NCBI GenBank assembly: GCA_033763695.1
Contig: JANRKB010000052.1
Location: forward strand, 28,430 to 92,429
DNA length: 64,000 bases
Reading direction: 5' to 3'
Source of the DNA: JANRKB01 sp033763695
GTDB lineage: Bacteria > Planctomycetota > Phycisphaerae > Phycisphaerales > UBA1924
Positions 24,905 through 33,497 of this stretch are shown here, piece after piece. Made by a program: the position numbers and the translations under genes. Each line of letters begins with the position of its first letter. The stretch's first letter is position 1. A model generated the notes under the pieces. The model did no database searches. It saw only the letters and a program-made list of their open reading frames with translations, and was not told the origin of the DNA.

Positions 24905-26485
24905 CTACACCTTGCGATCCAGCAGGCGATAGGAGACGGCCTCGGCGATGTGCTCCACGCGCACCGCGTCGCACTCATCAACATCGGCGATCGTGCGCGC
25001 GACGCGGCGGATCTTGTCATACGCACGCGCGCTCAGACCCATCTCCGTCAGCGCCTGACCGAGCAGGGCCTGCGACTCCTCAGAGAGAGGCGCGAACTGG
25101 TCAAGCAGCTTGCCGCTGAGGCGGCAGTTGGGCGTGCCGCCCTGGCGGGCGTGCTGGCGAGCGCGTGCCGCGTTCACGCGCTCGCGCATCATCGCGGTCG
25201 ACGTGCCGGGCTTGGCTTTGGCGAGCTGCGTGAAGGGCACGGCGGGGGCTTCGACATGAATGTCGATGCGATCCAGCAGCGGCCCGCTGATCTTGGCGAG
25301 GTAGCGCTCCATCTCGCGGCGTCCGACCTCGCCGGGCGTGAGGTCGCCCTTGGGTGTCGGGTTCATCGCGGCGACGAGTTGGAAACTCGCGGGGAACTTG
25401 AGTGCGGCGTGGGCCCGCGCGATCGTGACGACGTGATCCTCCATTGGCTGGCGCAGCGTCTCAAGCACCATGCGCGGGAACTCAGCGAGTTCGTCGAGAA
25501 AGAGCACGCCGTGGTGTGCGAGAGAGATCTCGCCGGGGCGGGGCACCATGCCGCCGCCGACCACGGCGGGCGCGCTGGCGGTGTGGTGCGGCGTGCGGAC
25601 CGGGCGCGTGGAGATCAATCCCTGACCGGGCGGGAGCATGCCCGCGGCGGAGTAGATGCGGGTGATCTCGATCGCTTCCTCGGCGCTCAGCGGCGGCAGG
25701 ATGCCCGGCAGAGCCTTGGCCATCATGGTCTTGCCTGTGCCCGCGGGGCCGAGCATGAGTATGTTGTGGCCGCCCGCCGCAGCGATGGTGAGGGCTCTCT
25801 TGACGGATTCCTGGCCGCGGACTTCGACAAAGTCGATGGGTGCGGGCGCACTGCGGAGCATGGCGGCGATATCGAGGGGCGGATGAACGGCGGGCTCGAG
25901 CCGGCCACAGAGCATCGCGACCGCTTCGCTGAGCGTGCGCACGCCGATGACGTCGATATCGGGAACGACGGAGGCCTCGGGCGCATTGTCGGCGGGGACA
26001 AAGACGCCGCGGAAGCCGCGCGACTTGGCGAGTGCGGCGAGGGCGATCGCGCCCTTGATGGGCCGCAGGCGGCCGTCGAGCGCGAGTTCTCCGGCGAAGA
26101 GATAGTGGCGCGGGTCAAGCGGCTCGCTCTGCTGCGGCGCGGGGCGCTCGGCGACGCCGGATGGCTTGTGCGGCCGCAGCGGGCTCGCGCCGGTCGGAAC
26201 GCTGCCGAGCACCATCAGTTGGCCGATCGCGATCGGCAGGTCATAGACGTTGCCTTCCTTGCGGACATCGGCGGGCGCGAGATTGATAAGCAGGTTGCCC
26301 CACGGCAGCGAGAAGCCGCTGTTGGTGAGCGCGGCCTTCACGCGCTCGATCGATTCCTTCACGGACGCGTCGGGCAGACCGACGATCATCTCGCGGCGAA
26401 TGTCGGACTCGTTGAGATCAACCTCAACCTCGCACGGCAGCGCGTCGATGCCTTCGAGGAGATAGGACTGCACGCGGGCAAGCAT
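24905..26485 (-). CDS. comM: ComM/YifB-family Mg chelatase-like AAA+ ATPase
   Basis: 526 residues. ComM is a hexameric helicase that promotes branch migration when single-stranded DNA is integrated during natural transformation; it is widespread also outside competent species. Order: N-terminal Lon-like protease-fold domain (LLEGIDALPCEVEVDLNES, GLPDASVKESIERVKAALTN), then the AAA+ module with Walker A GPAGTGKT at 246-253, Walker B in GVLFLDELAEF, sensor and C-terminal Mg-chelatase domain ending in RAYDKIRRVARTIADV. A Pro-rich insertion at ~99-123 interrupts the N-terminal domain. The start at 26485 (MLARVQSYLLEGID) is canonical. No competence genes lie around it. Confidence 0.95.
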   Translation of the reverse strand: MLARVQSYLLEGIDALPCEVEVDLNESDIRREMIVGLPDASVKESIERVKAALTNSGFSLPWGNLLINLAPADVRKEGNVYDLPIAIGQLMVLGSVPTGASPLRPHKPSGVAERPAPQQSEPLDPRHYLFAGELALDGRLRPIKGAIALAALAKSRGFRGVFVPADNAPEASVVPDIDVIGVRTLSEAVAMLCGRLEPAVHPPLDIAAMLRSAPAPIDFVEVRGQESVKRALTIAAAGGHNILMLGPAGTGKTMMAKALPGILPPLSAEEAIEITRIYSAAGMLPPGQGLISTRPVRTPHHTASAPAVVGGGMVPRPGEISLAHHGVLFLDELAEFPRMVLETLRQPMEDHVVTIARAHAALKFPASFQLVAAMNPTPKGDLTPGEVGRREMERYLAKISGPLLDRIDIHVEAPAVPFTQLAKAKPGTSTAMMRERVNAARARQHARQGGTPNCRLSGKLLDQFAPLSEESQALLGQALTEMGLSARAYDKIRRVARTIADVDECDAVRVEHIAEAVSYRLLDRKV

Positions 26486-26668
26486 GCGAGCAGCATAGCG
26501 AACGGACGCCGATCAGGTGAGGATGACAGATGGGGGCGAACGAGACGAGTGATCGGCACCGATCGTGACTCCGCGCGATGCATCATGTGCCGCGGTACAC
26601 GTGGACGTGGCATTATCGCGGCGGACCAAAACTCAATACGAACTCTCACTCGTGTCGATTCAGAACAG

Positions 26669-27892
26669 ATGCCAACCTTCGCTCGATGCTTCTCAGCGGT
26701 TCTTTGCGTCGGTGCCACGATCACTGCTGCTCGCGGGCACGAGATCATTCCGCTGCGGGGAATCACGGGCGGATATGGCTTGGTCTGTCAGGCCTCAAAG
26801 GACGGAACGCGGCTGATCGGAACGAGCCGAACGGCGATGCCGTGGACTTCGCGTGCGGTGATGTGGTCGGCCCCAGACTGGCAGCCGCGCGAGGTGCCGA
26901 CGCCGGAATCGTTTGATGGGTTCTGGATCCAAAGCGCCTCGGCAGATGGTCGCGTCTTCGGCAGTTGTACACCGATGGCGGATGTGTACATCTGGTGGGA
27001 TGGCCCGGATGCGCTGCCGACGGTCTACGCCGAGGATGGTCAGTACTATTGGTTCACGCGTTTGAGCGCTGACGGCAAGTCCGCGATCGGCATGGCGAAC
27101 GACGAGTTTGGCTTCTTCCGCGCGATCGTCTTCACGCGCGACGGGATCACCTTCCTTCCACTTCCGAAGGAGCGAGGCGAGTCCGGCGTGGCGTGCATTT
27201 CATCAGACGGATCAGCGATCGCGGGGGAATACACCTATACGACCACTGCCGATGATGGAACCACGACTTGGCATTCTGAGCCGCTTGTGTGGATCGACCG
27301 GCACCCCGAAGTTCTGCCGCGACCCGAAGGCTATTCGACCATTGAAACGCGCAGAATCGAAAATGGGGGAACGCGTGTGTCAGGTCTCGCGATGAACACC
27401 AAGCCCAACGGCGAGCGACTTCCGGCGGTATCTGTCGAATGGAAACGGCTTGCCCCCGGCGTGTGGGATGTCGCAGTCCTGCCCGATCAACTCGACGAAG
27501 CATGGGGCGTAATGCGGGCGGACGGGCGTCGCAAGTTTGGCATGCTGCCCACGATGGATGTCCCCGTCTTTCGTGATGTGTTCCACGGCGATCGCGCATT
27601 TCGCAGCGTGGTCGAGGGTCTGTTCCCCGAACTCCCAAAGGACTCGGTGTTCCCGGTGTCCGCCGCACTTGGCGATGGAAGGATCGTTGTGAGCGGCGAT
27701 GTGTCGTGGATCATCACGCTGCCGGCGCTCGCCGATGTCAATGAAGACGGACTGCTTGACGCGGCCGACATGATGCTGTTCGTCGATGCGCTCGTCGACG
27801 GCTCGCCGCGTGCGGATTGGAACCTCGACGGTCAACTCACGTTCGAGGATTTCGATGCGTTCGTCGCGGACTTTGAGAGCGGCACGCGCTGA
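26669..27892 (+). CDS. Exported protein with C-terminal dockerin-like EF-hand pair
   Basis: 407 residues from ATG 26669, giving a signal peptide (MPTFARCFSAVLCVGATITA, cleavage near ARGHE). The open frame extends 1.8 kb upstream antisense to comM, which is a shadow. The body contains repeating short units with ADGxxxxG-type turns (SASADGRVFG, RLSADGKSAIG, CISSDGSAIAG), a pattern of a beta-propeller-like exported protein. The last 60 residues contain two EF-hand/dockerin repeats: ADVNEDGLLDAADMMLFVDA and ADWNLDGQLTFEDFDAFVAD, each with a DxNxDGxxD calcium loop. Unlike many class members it ends in SGTR and not Gly-Cys. Probably surface-bound; no enzyme function recognised. Confidence 0.83.
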   Translation: MPTFARCFSAVLCVGATITAARGHEIIPLRGITGGYGLVCQASKDGTRLIGTSRTAMPWTSRAVMWSAPDWQPREVPTPESFDGFWIQSASADGRVFGSCTPMADVYIWWDGPDALPTVYAEDGQYYWFTRLSADGKSAIGMANDEFGFFRAIVFTRDGITFLPLPKERGESGVACISSDGSAIAGEYTYTTTADDGTTTWHSEPLVWIDRHPEVLPRPEGYSTIETRRIENGGTRVSGLAMNTKPNGERLPAVSVEWKRLAPGVWDVAVLPDQLDEAWGVMRADGRRKFGMLPTMDVPVFRDVFHGDRAFRSVVEGLFPELPKDSVFPVSAALGDGRIVVSGDVSWIITLPALADVNEDGLLDAADMMLFVDALVDGSPRADWNLDGQLTFEDFDAFVADFESGTR

Positions 27893-27938
27893 GGTGACGC
27901 GATCCGGATGATGGCCTGACGCGTCCGTCAGTCCAGCT

Positions 27939-28039
27939 TCGATGTCCTCGAAGACGAGGACATCGATGGCACGGGGACGCCAGACGACAGCCCCGTCATC
28001 CACGACTGCGCCGGACATTCTCCCCGCGGGTGGGGAGAA
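27939..28039. terminator. Two hairpins between convergent genes
   Basis: A 12-bp perfect stem (27939-27950 with 27955-27966, loop AAGA) and a second 8-bp stem (28018-28025 with 28032-28039). Both lie in the 200-bp gap where the plus-strand gene at 26669 and the minus-strand gene at 28093 converge. No long T run follows, so bidirectional termination is inferred from position. Confidence 0.5.
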
Positions 28040-28092
28040 GGTGCTGAGATTCGCGCGTTCGATGGCGAGACGTGTGCGGACCGCACCGGCGA

Positions 28093-29595
28093 TTACTTGG
28101 CCTGAAGCGCCTTCTCGATGGCTTCTTCGACCTTCTTGAAGGTGTCGTCCTTGGTGAAGCCGGTGAACGTGCCGACGAGGTGGCCCGCGCCGTCGATGAC
28201 GACGGTGGTCGGGAAGGTCGAGACCTTGTACGCCTTGGTGATCTTGTCGCCGTCCTGCAGCACGCGGAACGTGTAGTTGTGCGATGTCATGTGTTGCGTG
28301 ATCGCGTCCTTGCCCTTCTCGCGCACGGCAGCAGCGAGCACGGTCACGTTCTTGTCCTTGTACTTCTCGCTCAGCGTCTGCAGCTCGGCGTGGGAGGCCT
28401 TGCCCTTGGGCGACCATGTGCCCCAGAAGTTCAGCACGACCACGCGACCCTTGAGCGACTCGAGCGAGACAGACTTGCCCTCCATGTCGGGCAGGTCGAA
28501 GGCGGGCGCGAGTTCGGCGACGGGGCCACCGGGGGCCGGCGCAGCCGCGTTCCCCGACTGGGCGGCGTTGGTGGCGTCGACGTTGCTCGCCTCGCCGTGT
28601 TCCTCGGCGCTGGCAGCGCCGTTGGGCTTGGCGGGCTTGAGGGCGACGACCTTGGGTTCGTCACCAGCGGCAGCTCTCTTCTCAGCCTTGGTCGCGGGCG
28701 CGGTGTTCTCGTCGGCGCTGTAGCCCTCGGGCGTCACCATCTGCAACGCCGCGGCGGGAACGTCTTTATCGATCTGCAGATCGCCGAACTCGACGTAGGA
28801 CGAGCCGCTACCCATCGGCGATTCGATCACCTTCTCAACCTTGCGCGGCAGGTGGTCACTCTTGGCGATGTACCAGCGGGTGCGATCGCGCTTGCCATCG
28901 ACCGAGACGAGCACGACGTCGCACGGCGTGCCGCCGGCGTCGGCGGCTTTCTCCATCTTGATCTCTTTGGAGGCGAGCTGGGCAGAGAGCGGCTCGGCGG
29001 CGAAGAGGCCCGCGGGGCGGATCTGCATGGGGAGCTGATACGCGACGCCGCGTGCGCCGCCAACGGTGCGCTTCATCACCTTCTTGTCTTTGTGGTCGAC
29101 CCACTGGGCCTCGCCGCCGATCCAGATGCAATCAAACTCGAGGGAGGCTTCGTTGGCGCGGGGTGTGCCGGAGCCGGTGGCGCGGACCACCCAGTCGCTG
29201 GGGTTGGAGGGTGAGCGGGCGGCGATGACCTTGCCCTCGATCTTCTGGGCCATGCGCTCGAACATGCCGCCGCCGGTGCTGCCGGTGTTGGCTTTCATCG
29301 TGAGGCTCTTGAGCGCCTTGACGGCTTCGGCGCACTTGGTGAGCACATCGACCGCTTCCTGTTCGACGATCAGTTCGGCGGGCTTGGCCGCGACCGGGCT
29401 CTTGATGCGCGGCTCGGCGACGGGAGCCGCGGGCTGCTCGCTCGGCGTTGGCTCGCTCAGCGGCTTGTCGGTGGGCTCGGGCGCGGCCTGGGCGAACGCG
29501 GAGCACGCGACGCCGGCCCACGCGACGAGCGCCACGAGCAGCGCAGCGCGGGAGGAACGAGCGCGGAGCGAGGAACGATTGCATGTGTTGGGCAT
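28093..29595 (-). CDS. Exported TlpA/ResA-like thioredoxin-fold protein lacking both cysteines
   Basis: 500 residues from ATG 29595. Signal peptide (cut near ACSAFAQA), then a Pro/Glu-rich linker, and a first domain (~75-290: AEAVKALKSLTMKANTGS, TRWYIAKSDHLPRKVEKVIE) that resembles LolA-like/outer-membrane lipoprotein sorting or DUF2092 folds. A linker rich in Ala/Glu leads to a thioredoxin-like domain (~360-500: FDLPDMEGKSVSLESLKGRV, VVLNFWGTWSPKGKASHAEL, KVSTFPTTVVIDGAGHLVG). The family active site WCxxC is replaced by WSPKG, so both redox cysteines are gone while the cis-Pro (FPTT) remains. It cannot be a disulfide reductase; a carrier or scaffold role is more likely. It lies 181 bp downstream of the ccsA-type gene on the same strand. 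Confidence 0.88.
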   Translation of the reverse strand: MPNTCNRSSLRARSSRAALLVALVAWAGVACSAFAQAAPEPTDKPLSEPTPSEQPAAPVAEPRIKSPVAAKPAELIVEQEAVDVLTKCAEAVKALKSLTMKANTGSTGGGMFERMAQKIEGKVIAARSPSNPSDWVVRATGSGTPRANEASLEFDCIWIGGEAQWVDHKDKKVMKRTVGGARGVAYQLPMQIRPAGLFAAEPLSAQLASKEIKMEKAADAGGTPCDVVLVSVDGKRDRTRWYIAKSDHLPRKVEKVIESPMGSGSSYVEFGDLQIDKDVPAAALQMVTPEGYSADENTAPATKAEKRAAAGDEPKVVALKPAKPNGAASAEEHGEASNVDATNAAQSGNAAAPAPGGPVAELAPAFDLPDMEGKSVSLESLKGRVVVLNFWGTWSPKGKASHAELQTLSEKYKDKNVTVLAAAVREKGKDAITQHMTSHNYTFRVLQDGDKITKAYKVSTFPTTVVIDGAGHLVGTFTGFTKDDTFKKVEEAIEKALQAK

Positions 29596-29776
29596 GACGG
29601 GATCTCGCGAGAGAATCAGAATGCGGCGCGACAACAAGCCAAGCAGCACAACGCCGCGGCGGCCTGCGCGGTTCGCGCCTGCGTCATTCTTCGGCGGGTC
29701 GGGACGCTTCGCTTCATCGGGGCGGCGGGGGCAGCACCAAATCACGACCGAACGAGCCGCACAATCGGTGCTCGCG

Positions 29777-31669
29777 TCATGCGTACGCGTGCAGGCCGGG
29801 AAGGAGCAGGTTCACGCCGAAGTAGGTGAAGAGCATGACCACGAAGCCCAGCAGGCTGAGCCACGCGGTTGTGAGGCCGCGATCGCGCAGGTTGGCGAAG
29901 CGCAGATGGATGACGATCAGATAGACGATCCACGTGAGCAGAGCCCACGTCTCCTTGGGGTCAAAGGCCCACCAGCGGCCCCACGAGTGATCGGCCCACC
30001 ACGCGCCTAGCAGGATGCCCACGCCCAGCGTCCAGAACGCCAACTGCAGCACGACCATCTGAGCCTTGTCGAGATCAGCGAGCAACTTGGCGCGGCTGGC
30101 ACTGGACACGACACCAGATGCGGCGGGCGCGCCAGCTTCGATGGTGGCGCCAACTTCACCGCCACCCGCGACGGACATGCGCACGAAGGTACCGGCACTC
30201 GCGCGGCGTGCGAAGTAGTGCGCGCCAAGGTAGAAGAGGCTGATGATGAAACCGAGCGCGATGAGGCCGTAGGAGACGAGCACGGTCGTCACGTGATACT
30301 TGAGCAGCACGCTGGTGTTGAGGATGGCGGCCTCGCGCTCGATGTTCTGTCCCGGGATCGCGGTCTGCGTCGCGGTGATCAACACGAGGAAGCCGACGCC
30401 CGCGCTGGCGGCTCCGAAAAGCCACTGACGCCGCGCGAGCATGATGACGAGTCCGACGAGCGCGGCGAAGAGGCTGAGGCCGGTCATCGACTCAAACTGA
30501 TTCTGAATCGCGAAGCGTTCGGCGATGAGGCAGCGCGAGACGAAGCCGAAGCCGTGCAGGCCCACGGCGAGCACGAGGAAGATCGAGCCAAGCCAGGCGA
30601 GCGTCACGCGTCCTGTGCCGAAGGCGAGGATGAGCGTGACGAGAGCGAGCGCGTACGCCCAGAAACCCCACTCGAATGCGTTGGCCTTGTTGTAGAGCAG
30701 TTCGAGATTGCGATGCCCGCCCGCGGCGGCGGCGCCGTTGGCCGTCGCGCTTGTCGCGTCGTTGATCGGGGCGAGTTCACGCGCGAGGGTCGCGATGGCG
30801 GCATTGGTGCGTGCCGCGTCCATCGACCGCCACGCCGTGCCGAGTTCGAGCATCGCCGTGCGGACCGGGCTGTCGGCGGCGAGCGTTGAAACATGCTTCC
30901 ACGGCAGGCTCGGGTCGCCGGGCGCGACGAGCATGAGATTGGCCTTGCCCTCACGCCACACTTCGATCGCACGATCCAGTTCGCCCAGCGCCTTGCGATA
31001 CGGCTCTTCGCTCATGTGCTCGCTGGCGATCTTGGCCGCGTAGCGGTCGACCATCAGCGGCGTGATGCGGGTGAGTTTGAGCCAGCGTTCCTGCTGCTCC
31101 TTGTTCTGGGCCCCAGCGAAGGCCGCCTCGACGAACGCCGTGCGCAGCGGCAGATAGCCGATGCCCAGGAGCGGCTTGTCGAGGTAGTAGCCCGGATCGA
31201 TCACCAGATCGAAGAACGTGAAGAGCGGGTCGTGGGCGAAGGAAGTGATGCCCGCGGCGGAGTAGGAATCCGCCGCCCCGCCACTCGCGTGCAGGAAGTC
31301 GACGTAGGTGCGACGGCCGGTGATCGTGCGGACCGATTCGCGCGCGAGGGTGTCGAGGATCTTCACGCGGCCATTGTGAAACACGCCAATCGCGCGCAGC
31401 GGTTCAAGATTGACGGCACGGGCGAACGCGACTTTCTGATCGCGCAGCGCGAAGCCGTCGCCGCTGGGCATGGTGATCTTGGCGTCGCCGAAGGGGTTGG
31501 GCAGTTCCTCGGCTTCGCTGGCGACCATCTTGCTCTGCGGATGCGCGTTGCCCTCGGGGGCGGATTGGGCCCGCGCGGGTGCGGCGAAACCCGCAACGCA
31601 CAACACAAAGCACAGCACGCCACGCAGGACGACGCTGGAGAGGAAAGGCGGGCGATTGAGCATGAACAT
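29777..31669 (-). CDS. ccsA: Cytochrome c assembly protein, CcsA/ResC type with N-terminal extension
   Basis: 630 residues. System II cytochrome c synthase subunit: it delivers haem to apocytochrome c at the outer face of the inner membrane. A signal-like segment starts the protein (LRGVLCFVLCVAGFAAPARA). A ~280-residue periplasmic part contains FHNGRVKILDTLARESVRTI, a block seen in the CcsBA-type fusions of Bacteroidetes and planctomycetes. From ~310 there are about eight membrane helices. The haem-binding WWD signature is WADHSWGRWWAFDPKETWAL, and conserved His are in VGLHGFGF and LKYHVTTVLVSYG. No separate ResB gene is in view. It is followed by the cysteine-less thioredoxin gene, matching the usual ResA/CcsX neighbourhood in gene order but not in chemistry. 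Confidence 0.9.
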   Translation of the reverse strand: MFMLNRPPFLSSVVLRGVLCFVLCVAGFAAPARAQSAPEGNAHPQSKMVASEAEELPNPFGDAKITMPSGDGFALRDQKVAFARAVNLEPLRAIGVFHNGRVKILDTLARESVRTITGRRTYVDFLHASGGAADSYSAAGITSFAHDPLFTFFDLVIDPGYYLDKPLLGIGYLPLRTAFVEAAFAGAQNKEQQERWLKLTRITPLMVDRYAAKIASEHMSEEPYRKALGELDRAIEVWREGKANLMLVAPGDPSLPWKHVSTLAADSPVRTAMLELGTAWRSMDAARTNAAIATLARELAPINDATSATANGAAAAGGHRNLELLYNKANAFEWGFWAYALALVTLILAFGTGRVTLAWLGSIFLVLAVGLHGFGFVSRCLIAERFAIQNQFESMTGLSLFAALVGLVIMLARRQWLFGAASAGVGFLVLITATQTAIPGQNIEREAAILNTSVLLKYHVTTVLVSYGLIALGFIISLFYLGAHYFARRASAGTFVRMSVAGGGEVGATIEAGAPAASGVVSSASRAKLLADLDKAQMVVLQLAFWTLGVGILLGAWWADHSWGRWWAFDPKETWALLTWIVYLIVIHLRFANLRDRGLTTAWLSLLGFVVMLFTYFGVNLLLPGLHAYA

Positions 31670-31878
31670 GTCCCTTGTGCCGCGGCACGATGGACGTGCG
31701 GCGCAGCGCAGAACGATAGCCGCGAGGGAAGATTTCGCGAGGTCGCTCCGCTGACGACGCGAAGCGACCGGCGGACCGTCGCCGCGTTCGCGGGGAGAGG
31801 GTGCAAGTAGACGCGGAAGAAGGATGACCTGCCGCGAGCCTCGGGATGCAGGCTCGCCGTCAACGCATACGATTGGAA

Positions 31879-33078
31879 ATGCCGACCTTGAACTACCAAA
31901 CTGCGGGCGAATCGCACGGCCCGGCGCTGGTCATCACCATCACCGGTCTGCCCGCGGGGCTCACGCTCGATACCGACTTCATCAACGCGGAGCTGCGTCG
32001 GCGACAGGGCGGGTATGGGCGCGGCGGGCGGCAGCGGATCGAGACCGACACGGTCGAGTACCTCACTGGCGTGCGTCGCGGCAAGGCGACGGGCGCGCCG
32101 CTGGTGATGAAGATCGCGAACAAGGACTCGCGGCTGGACGACCTGGAGAATACGCCGCCGGTGTATCGCCCGCGGCCCGGGCACGCGGACCTGGCGGGCA
32201 GCGTGAAATGGCTGACGACGGACTGCCGCGAGACGCTTGAGCGGGCAAGCGCACGCGAGACAGCGAGCCGCGTGGCGGCGGGCGCGGTGGCGCGATGCCT
32301 GCTGCGCGAGTTCGGCATCGAGGCGTTCGGTTTTGTGCGTTCGATTCTCGACGCGGTGACGGATGTGCACCCGCGCGCGGACAACTGGCGCGAACTGCGT
32401 GAGCGGCGCGACGCGAGCGACACATATTGCCCGGACGACGCGATGACCGCCCGCCAATGCGAGATCATCCGCCAGGCGAAAATCGACAAGGACACCGTGG
32501 GCGGCTTGGTGGAGTGTCACATCTTCAACTGCCCGATGGGGGTCGGCTCGTCGATGGACTGGACGACGAAGTTGGATGCGCGGATCGCATACGCGGTGAT
32601 GGGCATTCAGGCGTTCAAGGCGGTGGAGATCGGACTTGGCAAAGATTGTGCCTTCCGCGTGGGCAGCCAGGTGCATGATCCGATCCGGTATGACGAGAGC
32701 CAACGCAGCGGGTCACACCTGGGCTTTGTGCGCGACAGCAACAACGCCGGCGGCACCGAGGGCGGCATGACCAACGGAATGCCGATCGTTGTGCGCGGCA
32801 CGATGAAGCCGATTGCTACGCTGCTGCGCGGCATGCCGAGCGTCGATCTGAACACCAAGGAGAGCCAGCAGTCGGCGTATGAGCGCAGCGATGTCTGTGC
32901 CGTGTCGGCGGCGAGCGTGGTGATGGAGAACGTGGTGTCCTTCGAGGTGGCCCGCTGCTTCATGGATAAGTTCGGCGGCGACTCGATGATGGAACTCAAG
33001 AGCAACGTGACGCGGTATCTGGAACTGGCACGGCTTCTGCCGCTGGATCCGCCGGTGGCGACGCTGGCGGGAGAGTGA
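31879..33078 (+). CDS. aroC: Chorismate synthase
   Basis: 399 residues from ATG 31879. It makes chorismate from 5-enolpyruvylshikimate 3-phosphate with reduced FMN, the last step of the shikimate pathway. Signatures: YQTAGESHGPALVITITGLP (N-terminal signature with the active His), RRQGGYGRGGRQRIETD (signature 2), HADLAGSVKW, ERASARETASRVAAGAVAR, and the third block DSNNAGGTEGGMTNGMPIVV. A second His is in the RVGSQVHDP region. Length matches the family. An upstream start at 31846 is less likely. It is followed by the structured repeats of the IS200-like element; no other aro gene is near. Confidence 0.97.
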   Translation: MPTLNYQTAGESHGPALVITITGLPAGLTLDTDFINAELRRRQGGYGRGGRQRIETDTVEYLTGVRRGKATGAPLVMKIANKDSRLDDLENTPPVYRPRPGHADLAGSVKWLTTDCRETLERASARETASRVAAGAVARCLLREFGIEAFGFVRSILDAVTDVHPRADNWRELRERRDASDTYCPDDAMTARQCEIIRQAKIDKDTVGGLVECHIFNCPMGVGSSMDWTTKLDARIAYAVMGIQAFKAVEIGLGKDCAFRVGSQVHDPIRYDESQRSGSHLGFVRDSNNAGGTEGGMTNGMPIVVRGTMKPIATLLRGMPSVDLNTKESQQSAYERSDVCAVSAASVVMENVVSFEVARCFMDKFGGDSMMELKSNVTRYLELARLLPLDPPVATLAGE

Positions 33079-33140
33079 GTCCGACGGTTGTAACAGATTT
33101 CACATGCCCGTCGCTCGTGTGGGTTGTCCGATCGGATTTC

Positions 33141-33419
33141 TTTTCGCCCCGAAGGGGCGACGGGATGTAGCCACGGGTGGAGCGCAGCTCGCGTCTTCGC
33201 GAGCGGAGCGGAACCCGTGGAAAGTGAAGTAGTTACTCCCGTCTGCCCCAAAGGGGCAGAGGAATCTCGGCCGTCCGAGCCTTGCCAACGACTCTCGAAG
33301 ACTCCTCCGCCCCTGCTGGGGCGGGTACGTGACACACAAACACTCCACGGGTTGCGCCCGCGAAGCGCGGGCTTTACCCGTGGCTACAACCCCACGCCCC
33401 GTTGGGGCGTTCAGTCCGG
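33141..33419. mobile_element. Miniature (tnpA-less) copy of the neighbouring IS200-like element
   Basis: Left end R1a (33141-33269) is a direct repeat of R1b (33498-33624); right end R2a (33341-33419) is a direct repeat of R2b (34145-34219); and the CGCCCC-loop-GGGGCG hairpin at 33308-33323 corresponds to that at 34105-34119. So the same ends that flank tnpA to the right are here joined by about 70 bp without a gene. R1 and R2 are related to each other as inverted copies around the CCACGGGT...ACCCGTGG stem. This fits a MITE-like internal-deletion derivative. Confidence 0.75.
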
Positions 33420-33497
33420 ATCACGCGGCCGAGCACAACGCGATTCCTCGCCTTGAAGGGGCGTCCGGAGCGGATCACGCCGTCAAACGCGACCCGC

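Noticed and set aside
24839..26668. Upstream extension of the open frame ending at 27892
   Set aside because: Antisense to comM; the protein with a signal peptide starts at ATG 26669.
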